NCBI GenBank assembly: GCA_003611745.1
Contig: RAYF01000054.1
Span: forward strand, 1 to 39,988
Direction of reading: 5' to 3'
Length of the DNA stretch: 39,988 nucleotides
Source: a bacterium D16-36
Lineage (GTDB): Bacteria > Bacillota > Clostridia > Lachnospirales > Lachnospiraceae
A program made the position numbers and the translations under genes. Shown here one piece after another: positions 15,813 to 24,906 of this stretch (position 1 is its first letter; every line of letters begins with the position of its first letter). Under the pieces are notes generated by a model, which did no database searches, was not told the origin of the DNA, and saw nothing but the letters and a program-made list of their open reading frames with translations.

Positions 15813-17402
15813 TTAAAAGTTTTCAATTGCTGCGCGCTCAGCAGGAAGCGCCTTTACATAGCTCTCCATAAACTTGGTAAATCCGTCCACATCTGCCTGC
15901 TGCGGCGCTACCGTAACTCCCTCTTCCCCTGCAAAAATCTTATTATTCAGAAAGTCGTCAAGAGTCTCACCATTTTCTTTGGTCTTTGCAAACATAGCAA
16001 GGACAGCGATTCCCCATGCGCCGCCTTCGCCAGCCGTCTTCATTACCGTAACAGGAGCATTCATAGCTGCTGACATAACCTTCTGTCCTGCATCCTTAGT
16101 CTTAAAGAAGCCTCCGTGCCCAAACATTTTATCCACCTTAACATTCTCCTTCTGGAACAGGATGTCAAGACCGTACTTTAATGCGCCTACTGCTGTGTAA
16201 AGCTGCATCCTCATAAAGTTTGCAAAAGTGAACTTGGCATTCGGTGTGCGCATCATCATCGGGCGCCCCTCGTCAAAACCAGTTACAGGCTCGCCTGAGA
16301 AATAATTATACCCCATCAGTCCGCCGCAGTCCGGATCCCCGTCCAATGCCTTTTCAAACAGAGTATCAAAAAGCACATCCCTGTCCAGATTAATATTGAC
16401 GCTCTTTGCAAACTGGTCAAATACCTCAGCCCAAGCATTGATATCAGAAGTACAGTTGTTGCAGTGTACCATGGCAACCAGCTCACCGGTTGGTGTTGTA
16501 ACAAGGTCAATCTCCTCATGGACGCTCTCAAGCTCTTTATCCAGTACAATCATGGCAAATACAGAAGTTCCTGCTGAGACATTGCCTGTCCGCTTAGCGA
16601 CGCTGTTTGTAGCTGTCATTCCAGTACCTGCATCACCCTCCGGCGGGCACACTAATATGCCGGATTCCAGATTTCCGCTTGTATCCAGAAGCTTTGCGCC
16701 CTCTGCCGTCAGCGTTCCCGCATTCTCGCCAGCCACTAATACTTTAGGGAGGATATCTTCTAATTTCCAGCCAAAACCGCAGGATGCAGTCAACGCATCA
16801 AACTTCTTTACCATATCGGCATCATACTGTTTTGTCTTATTGTCAATCGGGAACATACCGGAAGCATCACCGACACCCAGAACCTTCTCCCCGGTCAGCT
16901 GCCAGTGGATAAAGCCGGCAAGTGTTGTCAGATAAGAGATATCCTTTACATGCTCCTCTTTATTTAAGATTGCCTGATACAGATGCGCAATGCTCCAGCG
17001 CTGCGGAATATTGTAATTAAATTCCTGTGTCAGCTTCTTTGCAGCCTCTTCTGTAATGGTATTACGCCATGTGCGGAATGGCACCAGAAGCTTATTGTCC
17101 TTGTCAAATGCCATGTAACCATGCATCATCGCGCTAAAACCGATTGCGCCAATCTTTGTGATAGTTACGCCGTACTCTTTCTTAACCTCAGCCGCCATCT
17201 CAGCATAGCTTGCCTGCAGCCCCTTCCAGATTTCATCCAAACTGTAAGTCCAGATGCCATCTACATACTGGTTTTCCCATCTGTATCCGCCGGAAGCAAG
17301 AGGCGTGCTGTCCTCTCCAACCAGAACTGCCTTGATACGGGTAGAACCAAACTCAATTCCCAACGCTGTCTTTCCACTTTCAATACACTCTTTAATATCC
17401 AT
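15813..17402 (-). CDS. araB: FGGY-family carbohydrate kinase, probable L-ribulokinase
   Basis: A 529-residue sugar kinase of the FGGY fold ([17 protein letters not shown] at 13-29; [40 protein letters not shown] in the C-terminal half, split at about 430-455). Placed between araA and araD it most likely phosphorylates L-ribulose. The sequence is closer in look to the clostridial kinase type than to E. coli AraB, so the gene symbol is by function and context. GGAGG precedes the ATG. Confidence 0.85.
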   Translation of the reverse strand: MDIKECIESGKTALGIEFGSTRIKAVLVGEDSTPLASGGYRWENQYVDGIWTYSLDEIWKGLQASYAEMAAEVKKEYGVTITKIGAIGFSAMMHGYMAFDKDNKLLVPFRTWRNTITEEAAKKLTQEFNYNIPQRWSIAHLYQAILNKEEHVKDISYLTTLAGFIHWQLTGEKVLGVGDASGMFPIDNKTKQYDADMVKKFDALTASCGFGWKLEDILPKVLVAGENAGTLTAEGAKLLDTSGNLESGILVCPPEGDAGTGMTATNSVAKRTGNVSAGTSVFAMIVLDKELESVHEEIDLVTTPTGELVAMVHCNNCTSDINAWAEVFDQFAKSVNINLDRDVLFDTLFEKALDGDPDCGGLMGYNYFSGEPVTGFDEGRPMMMRTPNAKFTFANFMRMQLYTAVGALKYGLDILFQKENVKVDKMFGHGGFFKTKDAGQKVMSAAMNAPVTVMKTAGEGGAWGIAVLAMFAKTKENGETLDDFLNNKIFAGEEGVTVAPQQADVDGFTKFMESYVKALPAERAAIENF

Positions 17403-17447
17403 TATTCTCCTCCATTTATATATTGATAATTCATTTCTGAACAGTTC

Positions 17448-18944
17448 CTAACGGTAAAATACCTCACCTAACATTAAGTCGCGCTTCAAATCGCGGATTT
17501 TGGTGTCTTTGTCAATATAGACAGCTTCAATGCCCATAGCTGCTGCCCAGTCACCCATCTGCTCCGCCGTCAAGTCATAGGAAAATGCCGTGTGGTGCGC
17601 CCCGCCTGCTAAAATCCATGCCTCAGCCCCGGTATACATATCCGGCTCCGGTGTCCAGAAAGCAGTTGCTGTAGGCAGCTTCGGCATCGGCTTCTCATTC
17701 TTTTTGCAGTTTACATCATTGATAATCAACCGGAAACGGTTGCCTAAATCAATCAGTGAAGTTGCAATTCCATGGCCTTCTTTCGAAGTAAATACAAGCC
17801 TTGCCGGGTCTTCCCTGTCCCCCATGGACAGCGGCTGGCACTTAATGCTGATCGGCCCCTCTGCAATCGAAGGGCAGATTTCTAACATATGCGCCTCTAA
17901 AATGCCTTCCTTTCCTTTTACAAGGTTATAGGTATAATCCTCCAGCATGGAAGTCCCCTTGGCATTCTCCATGCCCGCAGTCATAACCTTCATCAGACGG
18001 ACCATCGCTGCAACTTTCCAGTCACCCTCCGCGCCGAATCCATAGCCTTTCTCCATCAGGCGCTGGATTGCCAGCCCCGGAAGCTGCTTCAATGCGCCAA
18101 GGTCGCCGAAATGGGTGACAATCGCCTGATAATTTTTCTCCTCCAGGAACCGCTCAAACCCCAATTCAATCTGAGCCTGTACCGCCACATGTTTCTTAAA
18201 CTCGTCGGCGTCCCTGCCCTCCAATAGAATCTCATACTTGTCATAATATTCATCTACCAGTGCATTCGTATCAGCGTCAGAAACTGCTGCAACACTTTCT
18301 GCAATCTCATTTACCGGATAAGCATCAATTTCCCAGCCAAACTTAATCTGGGCCTCCACCTTATCGCCCTCTGTTACGGCTACATTCCGCATATTGTCAG
18401 CTACACGCATCACGCGGATATGGCTGCTCTCCATGATGCCGACAGCAGTGCGCATCCATGATGCAATCTTTTCCTGTACGACAGAATCCGTCCAGTGCCC
18501 GACTACTACCTTGCGCTCAATCCGCATACGGCTGACAATGTGCCCATACTCCCTGTCGCCGTGCGCCGCCTGGTTCTCATTCATAAAATCCATGTCAATG
18601 CTGTCATACGGAATCTCTTCGTTAAACTGCGTGTGCAGGTGCATCAACGGCTTCCGGTACTCCTGCAGCCCCAGAATCCAAGACTTCGCCGGTGAAAACG
18701 TATGCATCCATGTAATAACCCCCACACAGTTGTCATCCGCGTTAGCCTCATTAAAGGTTTTGCGTATCAGCTCATTCGTAATCAGTGTCGGTTTCCAGAC
18801 CACCTCATACGGCAGCACCCCGGACTTATTCAAGGCGTCCACAATCGTACGGGAATGCTCTGCCACATGCGACAGGCACTCATCCCCGTATAAATCCTGT
18901 GAACCGGTACAAAACCAAAATTTATAGTCCTTTGATAGTAACAT
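17448..18944 (-). CDS. araA: L-arabinose isomerase
   Basis: Converts L-arabinose to L-ribulose, a Mn-dependent cytoplasmic enzyme. The 498-residue length matches the family. It starts KDYKFWFCTGSQDLYGDE, with HTFSPAKSWILGLQ, LHTQFNEEIPYDSIDMDFMN and the GAEGDWKVAAMVRLMKVM region (each within the typical positions). First gene of the araA-B-D unit, with GGAGG before the ATG. A promoter and a cluster of TGTAAA half-sites lie at 18988-19062. Confidence 0.97.
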   Translation of the reverse strand: MLLSKDYKFWFCTGSQDLYGDECLSHVAEHSRTIVDALNKSGVLPYEVVWKPTLITNELIRKTFNEANADDNCVGVITWMHTFSPAKSWILGLQEYRKPLMHLHTQFNEEIPYDSIDMDFMNENQAAHGDREYGHIVSRMRIERKVVVGHWTDSVVQEKIASWMRTAVGIMESSHIRVMRVADNMRNVAVTEGDKVEAQIKFGWEIDAYPVNEIAESVAAVSDADTNALVDEYYDKYEILLEGRDADEFKKHVAVQAQIELGFERFLEEKNYQAIVTHFGDLGALKQLPGLAIQRLMEKGYGFGAEGDWKVAAMVRLMKVMTAGMENAKGTSMLEDYTYNLVKGKEGILEAHMLEICPSIAEGPISIKCQPLSMGDREDPARLVFTSKEGHGIATSLIDLGNRFRLIINDVNCKKNEKPMPKLPTATAFWTPEPDMYTGAEAWILAGGAHHTAFSYDLTAEQMGDWAAAMGIEAVYIDKDTKIRDLKRDLMLGEVFYR

Positions 18945-18987
18945 TTTCTTCCTCCTTCTCTTTTCTTATTTCTTCATATCTGGCTAT

Positions 18988-19062
18988 ATTTTACAACGGG
19001 TATAGGCATCTTTACAAGCTGTTTTTTACATTTCCCTAAAATATTTTACAGAATATTGTAAA
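18988..19062 (-). promoter_or_regulatory. araA promoter with array of TGTAAA half-sites
   Basis: On the minus strand TTGTAA (19012-19017), 18 bp, TAAAAT (18988-18993). TGTAAA occurs on the minus strand at 18990-18995, 19011-19016, 19025-19030 and 19045-19050, and on the opposite strand at 19057-19062, the last two forming a 6-bp inverted repeat with a 6-base gap. Two of the sites overlap the -10 and -35, so a repressor is the simplest reading. Confidence 0.6.
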
Positions 19063-19069
19063 GGTAGTT

Positions 19070-21322
19070 CTAGCGCACCACAGCCTTTATATTTTTATAC
19101 TTCCTGCCATAACCCTCATGAAGCATTTGAACCTGCAGCCCATTTTTCCTCATTGCATGAAAAGTAAACACATATAAATTATACTCACCATCCTCGTAGG
19201 CAAAATCAACACCATTATCCTGATAATGTTCATAACGGCTGCTGCCCTCCCATCTGGAAACACCGCCTGCGCGCCCTGCCTTCTTCTCAGGATAGTACTC
19301 CAATATCAATGTATCTATATTTTCCGGCTCAATAGACTGCATCTTACCATAAGCCGGCAGGATGCTCCCTGCTTTAATATACAGCGGGCAGACATCCAGT
19401 GCCGCTTCCTTTACGATATAGCGTTTCCCTGTAATCCGCTCGCCTGTCCAATAGTCTACCCAGACACCTTCCGGAAGATACACCATACGTGCCGCCGCGC
19501 CCTGCTGCACAACAGGCGCAGCGAGAACCTTAGAGCCAACCATATATTCATCATTACACTCCCAAGTCTCCCTGTCCCTCTGGTAATGCATCACCAGCGG
19601 ACGCAGGATAGGAAGCCCCGTCTTCGTCTGCTCATAACATAAGTCGTATAGGTACGGTAAGAATTTATAATGAAGTTCAATATATTTACGGTTAATCGCC
19701 GCCACCTCTTCGCCAAACTGCCAAGGCTCCTGCTTCTTTGTATACTTAGCTGTGTGGTTCCTAAAAAGTGGTGCAAAACAGGACGCCTCTATCCAGCGGC
19801 ACAAAAGCTCCGGTGTGGTATTGGAACCAAATCCCCCAATATCTGTCCCTGCCATCGGCATCCCTGACATCCCAAGGTTCAAAAGCTGTGGGATGGACAT
19901 CTGCAAATGCGCCCACAGGCTCTGATTATCCCCTGTCCATACTGTGGAGTATTTCTGTGAGCCGCTGTAGCAGGCCCTCGTAATCACAAACGGCCTGCGC
20001 CCGTCATGTTCCCTCAGCCCGTCATATGTCGCTTTCGCCATCAAATGTCCATACACATTATGTACTTCCTTGTGGAACCTCTTCTTCCCGTCCCCCCCAA
20101 AGACAACATCATCTGGAAGCGGCCCGTCAAAGCTTGCCGGCTCATTCATGTCATTCCAGATACCGCGGATTCCTTTTTCTGTCAGGCGTTTAGTAAGGCC
20201 GCCCCACCAGTCCCGCACCTTCTTAGAGGTAAAATCCGGAAATACCGCATCGCCCGGCCAGACAACATTCTGATACACACTGCCATCCTTATCCTTTGCA
20301 AAATACCCGTTTCGTATCCCCTCGTCATAGACATCATAGCCCTTTTCCAGCTTCGTCCCCGGGTCAATAATGGTTACCAGCTTAATCCCCATGGCAGCCA
20401 ATTCATCACTAAGCTTTTTTATATCCGGAAATGCCTTGCTATCTGCCGTAAAGACCTTAAAATGGTCCATATAGTCAATATCCAGATGGATTGCATCACA
20501 CGGAATGCCATATTTGCGGAAATTTTTTGCAATTTCAAGCACCTCCTCCGCACTGCCGTAGCTCCATCTTGACTGCTGGTAGCCGAGCGTCCACATCTGC
20601 GGCAGCGGGGCACGTCCCGTAAGGGAGGTATATCCTGTAATGATATCAGCTATAGTATCACCTGCAATAAAATAATAATCAGGCCAGCCCCCCTCAGCGC
20701 CAAACCAATAATATTCCCCACTCTCAAATCCCATATCAAAATAGGAACGGTATGTATTATCCAAAAAAATACCATAAACACATTCTTCGCGCAGTACAAT
20801 AAAAAAAGGAATGGATTTGTACATCGCCCTAAACGTCTGGTTCTCCACCTGTGGATCAGGGTTATCCGAGTTCCACATCATATAGTCATAACCCTTTTTG
20901 TTCAAAAATCCCGTCTTATCTCCCAGCCCATAGATAACTTCATCTCCTGTAAGGCATTTGCACACCTGAAAACTGCAGTTTCCCACATCATCATATATGG
21001 CATGCCCCTCCTGCCGCATCTGCTCCCGTTCCTCTTCTGTAAGATCCTGCTGCACTGCCCGCTCCCCTGTATATTCTGCGCAGAGAAGCCTGCCGTCCCT
21101 ATCATAAATATCCATAGCGCCATCTGAATGCATACGGATTTCTAAGGATTTTGTGGCATAAATGCCGCCGTCCTCCCCCTCTGCTGTAATTTTTTGCAAA
21201 GTCCCCTCTACAGGCAACCCCGCCTCCACCGCAAAAGATTCCGCCTGTACTGCCCCTTTAGAATAAATATGCAGTATCTTATCTGTAACTGCATCTATTG
21301 ATATATTTTTATTTATCTCCAT
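19070..21322 (-). CDS. GH31 alpha-glycosidase
   Basis: A 750-residue family 31 retaining enzyme, alpha-glucosidase or alpha-xylosidase type. The nucleophile signature GIWNDMNEPASF places the catalytic Asp at 391, and the acid/base lies in STVWTGDNQS. An N-terminal beta-sandwich precedes the barrel (about 235 onward), and a C-terminal domain follows. No signal peptide. ATG at 21320-21322 is favoured by GGAGGAG seven bases upstream, in the end of the previous gene. Four bases separate it from the serine hydrolase, so the two form a unit; the araA promoter lies after it. Substrate cannot be told from the sequence. Confidence 0.85.
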   Translation of the reverse strand: MEINKNISIDAVTDKILHIYSKGAVQAESFAVEAGLPVEGTLQKITAEGEDGGIYATKSLEIRMHSDGAMDIYDRDGRLLCAEYTGERAVQQDLTEEEREQMRQEGHAIYDDVGNCSFQVCKCLTGDEVIYGLGDKTGFLNKKGYDYMMWNSDNPDPQVENQTFRAMYKSIPFFIVLREECVYGIFLDNTYRSYFDMGFESGEYYWFGAEGGWPDYYFIAGDTIADIITGYTSLTGRAPLPQMWTLGYQQSRWSYGSAEEVLEIAKNFRKYGIPCDAIHLDIDYMDHFKVFTADSKAFPDIKKLSDELAAMGIKLVTIIDPGTKLEKGYDVYDEGIRNGYFAKDKDGSVYQNVVWPGDAVFPDFTSKKVRDWWGGLTKRLTEKGIRGIWNDMNEPASFDGPLPDDVVFGGDGKKRFHKEVHNVYGHLMAKATYDGLREHDGRRPFVITRACYSGSQKYSTVWTGDNQSLWAHLQMSIPQLLNLGMSGMPMAGTDIGGFGSNTTPELLCRWIEASCFAPLFRNHTAKYTKKQEPWQFGEEVAAINRKYIELHYKFLPYLYDLCYEQTKTGLPILRPLVMHYQRDRETWECNDEYMVGSKVLAAPVVQQGAAARMVYLPEGVWVDYWTGERITGKRYIVKEAALDVCPLYIKAGSILPAYGKMQSIEPENIDTLILEYYPEKKAGRAGGVSRWEGSSRYEHYQDNGVDFAYEDGEYNLYVFTFHAMRKNGLQVQMLHEGYGRKYKNIKAVVR

Positions 21323-21326
21323 CAAA

Positions 21327-22526
21327 TCACTCCTCCAATGCCGAATAAATAATATTGCGGATTGCCTGTATATTCCGGTAGCCGCTTCCCTCACATTTCT
21401 GTACAACAAAAAGAATTACAAGCTCCTCCTCAGGGTCCATACTGACATAACTGCCAAGCCAGCCATCCCAGCCGAATTCACCCACGGAACCAAGCTGTTT
21501 CGCTGCCCCGACATCCGTCATTACCCTCATAAAATTGCCGTAGCCGTATCCCTGCTGTTCTTCCCAGTCCATATCGGCCATCTGCTTCTCATTTAAATGA
21601 TTCCTTACCATGCACTCGACCGTCTTACGCCCCAGAATCCGCACGCCCTGATATGTCCCCTTTCCAAGCATCATCAGCGCAAATTTAGAATAATCATCAA
21701 TCGTAGATACCAGCCCTGCGCCCCCAGACTCAAAAACAGGCTTTTTCAAATGCCAGAACGCCAGCCCAAGGTGCTGCCATGTGCACGGCAGGAGATCCTT
21801 TGACTCCGGCATATACTGGTAATACTGGCAGAGACGGCCCTGTTTCTCCTCCGGCACATAAAAATCCGTATCCACCATGCCAAGCGGCTCAAATATCGTC
21901 TCTTTCAAATACTCTCCAAACGTCTTTCCTGACACTACTTCCACTACTGCACCCAACACGTCCGCCCCAAAACCATAGCACCAACCCTCACCCGGCTGGA
22001 ACTTTAACGGCTGCCGTCCGATAAGATTCGCCAGATCATATGTGGAAGTCGGAGTATCTTCTTCATATAATTTCCAATAATATTCATCTATCATATTCTG
22101 CATCGCCTGCCCTGCCGGATAAGCTATATCCGGATAGGCAACACCAGATGTCATATCAAGCAGGTCCTGAACTGTCACCTCGCGCTGCGCAGGAACCAGC
22201 CCTTTCGTAGTAAGCACCTGCTGTCCGCAAAAACCCGGAAGGTACATACTAACGGGGTCCGTCAGGCAGAGCATCCCCCTCTCGGCTAATGTCATGACAG
22301 CAACAGCTGTGACAGGCTTTGTCATAGAATAACAGCGGAAAATACTATCCCGCGCCATCAAAATTTTCCGTTCCTTATCGGCATATCCATACTCTTTGCG
22401 GTAAACCTCTTCCCCCCGGTAAACCACGCAGACTGCTGCCCCCGCAAAACAGTCCGAATTGCTGCCATTTTCCCATAACTTAGCAGAAATCGTCTCATCT
22501 AATCTTTTCAAAATATTCTGATTCAC
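21327..22526 (-). CDS. Serine hydrolase, beta-lactamase/esterase family
   Basis: A 399-residue class C beta-lactamase-like (family S12/EstB) protein. The nucleophile motif SMTK is at 67-70, and the second motif position carries YGFG (WCYGFGADVLGAVVEVVSG) rather than YxN, as in esterases of this group. GTG at 22524-22526 follows GGAGG by six bases; the longer frame has no such site. No clear signal peptide. Beside GH31 it could remove acyl groups from plant oligosaccharides; this is inference from context only. Confidence 0.75.
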   Translation of the reverse strand: MNQNILKRLDETISAKLWENGSNSDCFAGAAVCVVYRGEEVYRKEYGYADKERKILMARDSIFRCYSMTKPVTAVAVMTLAERGMLCLTDPVSMYLPGFCGQQVLTTKGLVPAQREVTVQDLLDMTSGVAYPDIAYPAGQAMQNMIDEYYWKLYEEDTPTSTYDLANLIGRQPLKFQPGEGWCYGFGADVLGAVVEVVSGKTFGEYLKETIFEPLGMVDTDFYVPEEKQGRLCQYYQYMPESKDLLPCTWQHLGLAFWHLKKPVFESGGAGLVSTIDDYSKFALMMLGKGTYQGVRILGRKTVECMVRNHLNEKQMADMDWEEQQGYGYGNFMRVMTDVGAAKQLGSVGEFGWDGWLGSYVSMDPEEELVILFVVQKCEGSGYRNIQAIRNIIYSALEE

Positions 22527-22657
22527 TTTGATCCTCCAACACATAAAAACACAAAAAACGGAAATACTGTTTTCAAACATATTCACTATTTATATGTTAT
22601 CACATTAGAGTGAGAAAAGAAATACGGAATATTCCAAATCTTGCCTAGTGATGCAAA

Positions 22658-22684
22658 GTTACTGTCCACTCCGTGCCCAGTAAC
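22658..22684 (+). repeat. Short palindromic repeat GTTACTG...CAGTAAC, copy 1
   Basis: A 7-bp inverted repeat with an interior (TCCACTCCGTGCC) that closely matches 38778-38802. It lies 25 bp before the start of the small membrane protein gene. See the second copy before PadR. Confidence 0.6.
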
Positions 22685-22709
22685 CAAAGAAACAAAGGAG
22701 GTATCATCT

Positions 22710-23126
22710 ATGTCTAATATTCAGGCATATTTAATAATGTTTTTTACCGGCGGCTTTCTCTACTGCGCCATCGAAATTCTCGCCAGAGGCTACTCCCATA
22801 TCAGTATGCTGATCGCCGGGGGCACCTGCTTTCTTCTGGTCGGTGCCATACAATCCATTCTCGGCCATTCCGCCTCTATATTAAGCCAGATGTTTTTCTG
22901 CAGCATTATGATTACCAGCGTAGAACTTCTTTTTGGGATGGTAGTAAACCGCCAGCTTCATTTAAATGTATGGGATTATTCTGGTGAGCAGTACAACTTT
23001 CAGGGACAAATCTGCCTGCTTTATTCCAACCTCTGGTTCCTGCTGTCCTGCCCTATGATCTTCCTGCATGACTATATGGAATTTCTGTTGCTCAATATTC
23101 CCCTCCCTCATTACCGTATTTTTTAA
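22710..23126 (+). CDS. CmpB-type putative membrane protein (ABC transporter type IV family)
   Basis: A 138-residue polytopic protein with about four membrane segments (about 5-22, 30-48, 55-78, 105-125). The motif VWDYSGEQYNFQGQICLLY is the hallmark of the PF06541 (ABC_trans_CmpB) family, whose function is poorly known. ATG at 22710 follows AAAGGAGG; the frame extends upstream without a site. It is monocistronic, with a strong terminator 50 bp downstream. Confidence 0.8.
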   Translation: MSNIQAYLIMFFTGGFLYCAIEILARGYSHISMLIAGGTCFLLVGAIQSILGHSASILSQMFFCSIMITSVELLFGMVVNRQLHLNVWDYSGEQYNFQGQICLLYSNLWFLLSCPMIFLHDYMEFLLLNIPLPHYRIF

Positions 23127-23174
23127 TTTATCCATCCAAAAAGGGCATATACTAAAAACTTTCCTGATATACAA

Positions 23175-23220
23175 AAAAGAAACCGGCTGCCGCTTTTCGC
23201 CGCGGCAGCCGGTTTCTTTT
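23175..23220. terminator. Strong bidirectional terminator
   Basis: A stem of at least 15 bp (23179-23193 with 23202-23216) flanked by A- and T-runs, between two convergent genes. Confidence 0.9.
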
Positions 23221-23273
23221 TCCCTTTTGTTTTGTTATTCTGTTTTGTTGCTATTCTATCTGAGGACTATTTC

Positions 23274-23510
23274 TTATGCAACTGCCAACCAAGTTAAATC
23301 CTTTGTCAGCTGCTCTTTCTCGGTGCGGTCACCGTTGCAAGTTACCCACATCTGATTTCTCAAGTCAATTGTCATAATGCCAAGAATGGACTTTGCATCT
23401 ACGCAGTAACTTCCACAGTACAAATCTACGTCAGAATTGTACTTTGAAACCAAACGTACAAACTTATTGACATCAGTTACATCGTTAAACTTAATTTGAA
23501 TCTTTTCCAT
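23274..23510 (-). CDS. HPr-like protein lacking the phosphorylatable histidine
   Basis: A 78-residue HPr-fold protein. The regulatory serine region DAKSILGIMTIDL is intact (Ser41 corresponds to HPr Ser46), but the active-site stretch GIHARPA is replaced by VTDVNKF, so the PTS histidine is missing (Asp13 in its place). This is the pattern of Crh, the Bacillus co-regulator of CcpA, though the sequences are distant. It is therefore more likely a regulatory partner than a phosphocarrier. AAAGGAG precedes the ATG. It is transcribed alone after a gap that holds two direct repeats (23611-23645). Confidence 0.8.
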   Translation of the reverse strand: MEKIQIKFNDVTDVNKFVRLVSKYNSDVDLYCGSYCVDAKSILGIMTIDLRNQMWVTCNGDRTEKEQLTKDLTWLAVA

Positions 23511-23610
23511 ATATGCTCACTCCTTTTCTCACATTTTCACATATGATTTCCAATAACATTATATGTCCTCATCAAGTGTTGTTGATATTACCACATTTTC
23601 CCTGCACCCT

Positions 23611-23645
23611 TTATACATTTTCTACGGCAAATTATACATTTTCTA
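23611..23645 (-). promoter_or_regulatory. Two 14-bp direct repeats spaced 21 bp, upstream of HPr-like gene
   Basis: TTATACATTTTCTA occurs at 23611-23624 and 23632-23645, two helical turns apart, between the AraC-type gene and the HPr-like gene. AraC-family regulators commonly bind such direct repeats. Confidence 0.6.
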
Positions 23646-23667
23646 TCGAATAATATGAATTTTTTAT

Positions 23668-24894
23668 TCATTCTTTATTCATTTTCTGTTTTTGGTACCG
23701 TTTTCTATACTTCGCAGGTGTAATCCCATTCTTCCTCTGAAAATATTCATTGAAACGGCTCTGGGAACTAAATGCACAATATGAGCTAATTTCCTGAAGT
23801 GAGTAATCTGTAAATTTTAAAAGCCGTTCACTGTTGGCAATCTTTTCATCTATAATGTACTGCTTCAAAGTTATCCCCATAGACTGCCCAAACTGCTCCG
23901 ACAGATAATTTGGGGTCACGCCAATATAATCTGCAATATCCTTCACCTTAAGCGGCTCGTGGATATGGCAGAAAACATAATCCCTTACCTGGTCAATCAG
24001 GGGGTTCCCATCCTTTTTCTCCCGCAGCTCATGAACCATTCTGGCAAATTCAAATTCCGCCTCCCTCGCAGCTTTCTCTATCTTCAATGGGTCTGTCAGG
24101 GTCTCTTCCATATTTCTAATCATGGCATCTGACACAGACAGCGCCGTCTCCGGATTCAGCCCCCCCTCGATAGCACTTCTGGCGGCACCGGCAACAATAC
24201 AGATGGCGGTATTTTTATACTGGCGCACCATATCATTGGCCAATATGCCCATCCCGCCGCTGTGGGCCTCATCAAGGACTTTCCGCAGTGCCTCGGTATC
24301 CCCCGCCCTGATGCTGTCACGTTCCCTCAATTCCAGGGCATAGGGCCTGTGATGCCTACCCTCCTCCTGCATCTCAAATATTTCCTTCGTCACCTGTTCA
24401 GGCAGCGGCACCCCCAGCTTAACATTCTGTGCCCAAAGTTCATTGATGCTGATTTCATTCCCCGATATCATTTTCCATAAAATACAGATAATTGCCCCAA
24501 ATTCTTTTTTGCTGCAGTACGGATACTGATACCCCTCTTCGCTTGTAAAATCATAAATGCGGAGCTTTCCAAGCCCCAGTATCTCCTCCGAAGCCAGCCG
24601 GATTGCACAAAACGCCACACCGCTTTCCTCCACATGGATATATGGGATAGGGCTGAACCTCTTCCTGTCCCCCTGTCCTGCATTTTCATCAAACGGCCTG
24701 TACCTGTCCTTTAAACTAGCGCCACGGCAAAAAGCCGGATATTTCCAGTCTATTTTCTGGAAATCTTCCGGCTTTATAACCATTTTATAATCTATATCTT
24801 CCAATGCCTTCAGCATCTGCCCCCTCGCACTATAAATGCAAATCGGGGCATGCAGCAAAGGCAGCATCTGCTTCAACAAAAATAAATCAAGCAT
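23668..24894 (-). CDS. AraC-family transcriptional regulator
   Basis: A 408-residue regulator with a large N-terminal sensing region (about 1-290) that I do not recognise beyond its cysteine-poor alpha/beta look, and a C-terminal AraC/XylS double helix-turn-helix (about 305-400: LKVKDIADYIGVTPNYLSEQFGQ, then LQEISSYCAFSSQSRFNEYFQRKNGITPAKYRK, both within usual spacing). It starts 12 bp after the pta stop, so it may be cotranscribed with pta. The direct repeats at 23611-23645 immediately downstream are a plausible target. The inducer is unknown. Confidence 0.8.
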   Translation of the reverse strand: MLDLFLLKQMLPLLHAPICIYSARGQMLKALEDIDYKMVIKPEDFQKIDWKYPAFCRGASLKDRYRPFDENAGQGDRKRFSPIPYIHVEESGVAFCAIRLASEEILGLGKLRIYDFTSEEGYQYPYCSKKEFGAIICILWKMISGNEISINELWAQNVKLGVPLPEQVTKEIFEMQEEGRHHRPYALELRERDSIRAGDTEALRKVLDEAHSGGMGILANDMVRQYKNTAICIVAGAARSAIEGGLNPETALSVSDAMIRNMEETLTDPLKIEKAAREAEFEFARMVHELREKKDGNPLIDQVRDYVFCHIHEPLKVKDIADYIGVTPNYLSEQFGQSMGITLKQYIIDEKIANSERLLKFTDYSLQEISSYCAFSSQSRFNEYFQRKNGITPAKYRKRYQKQKMNKE

Positions 24895-24906
24895 TTTTCT
24901 CTACTT

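Noticed and set aside
23274-23510. Ordinary PTS phosphocarrier HPr
   Set aside because: The active-site histidine segment is missing, so it cannot accept phosphate from enzyme I in the usual way.
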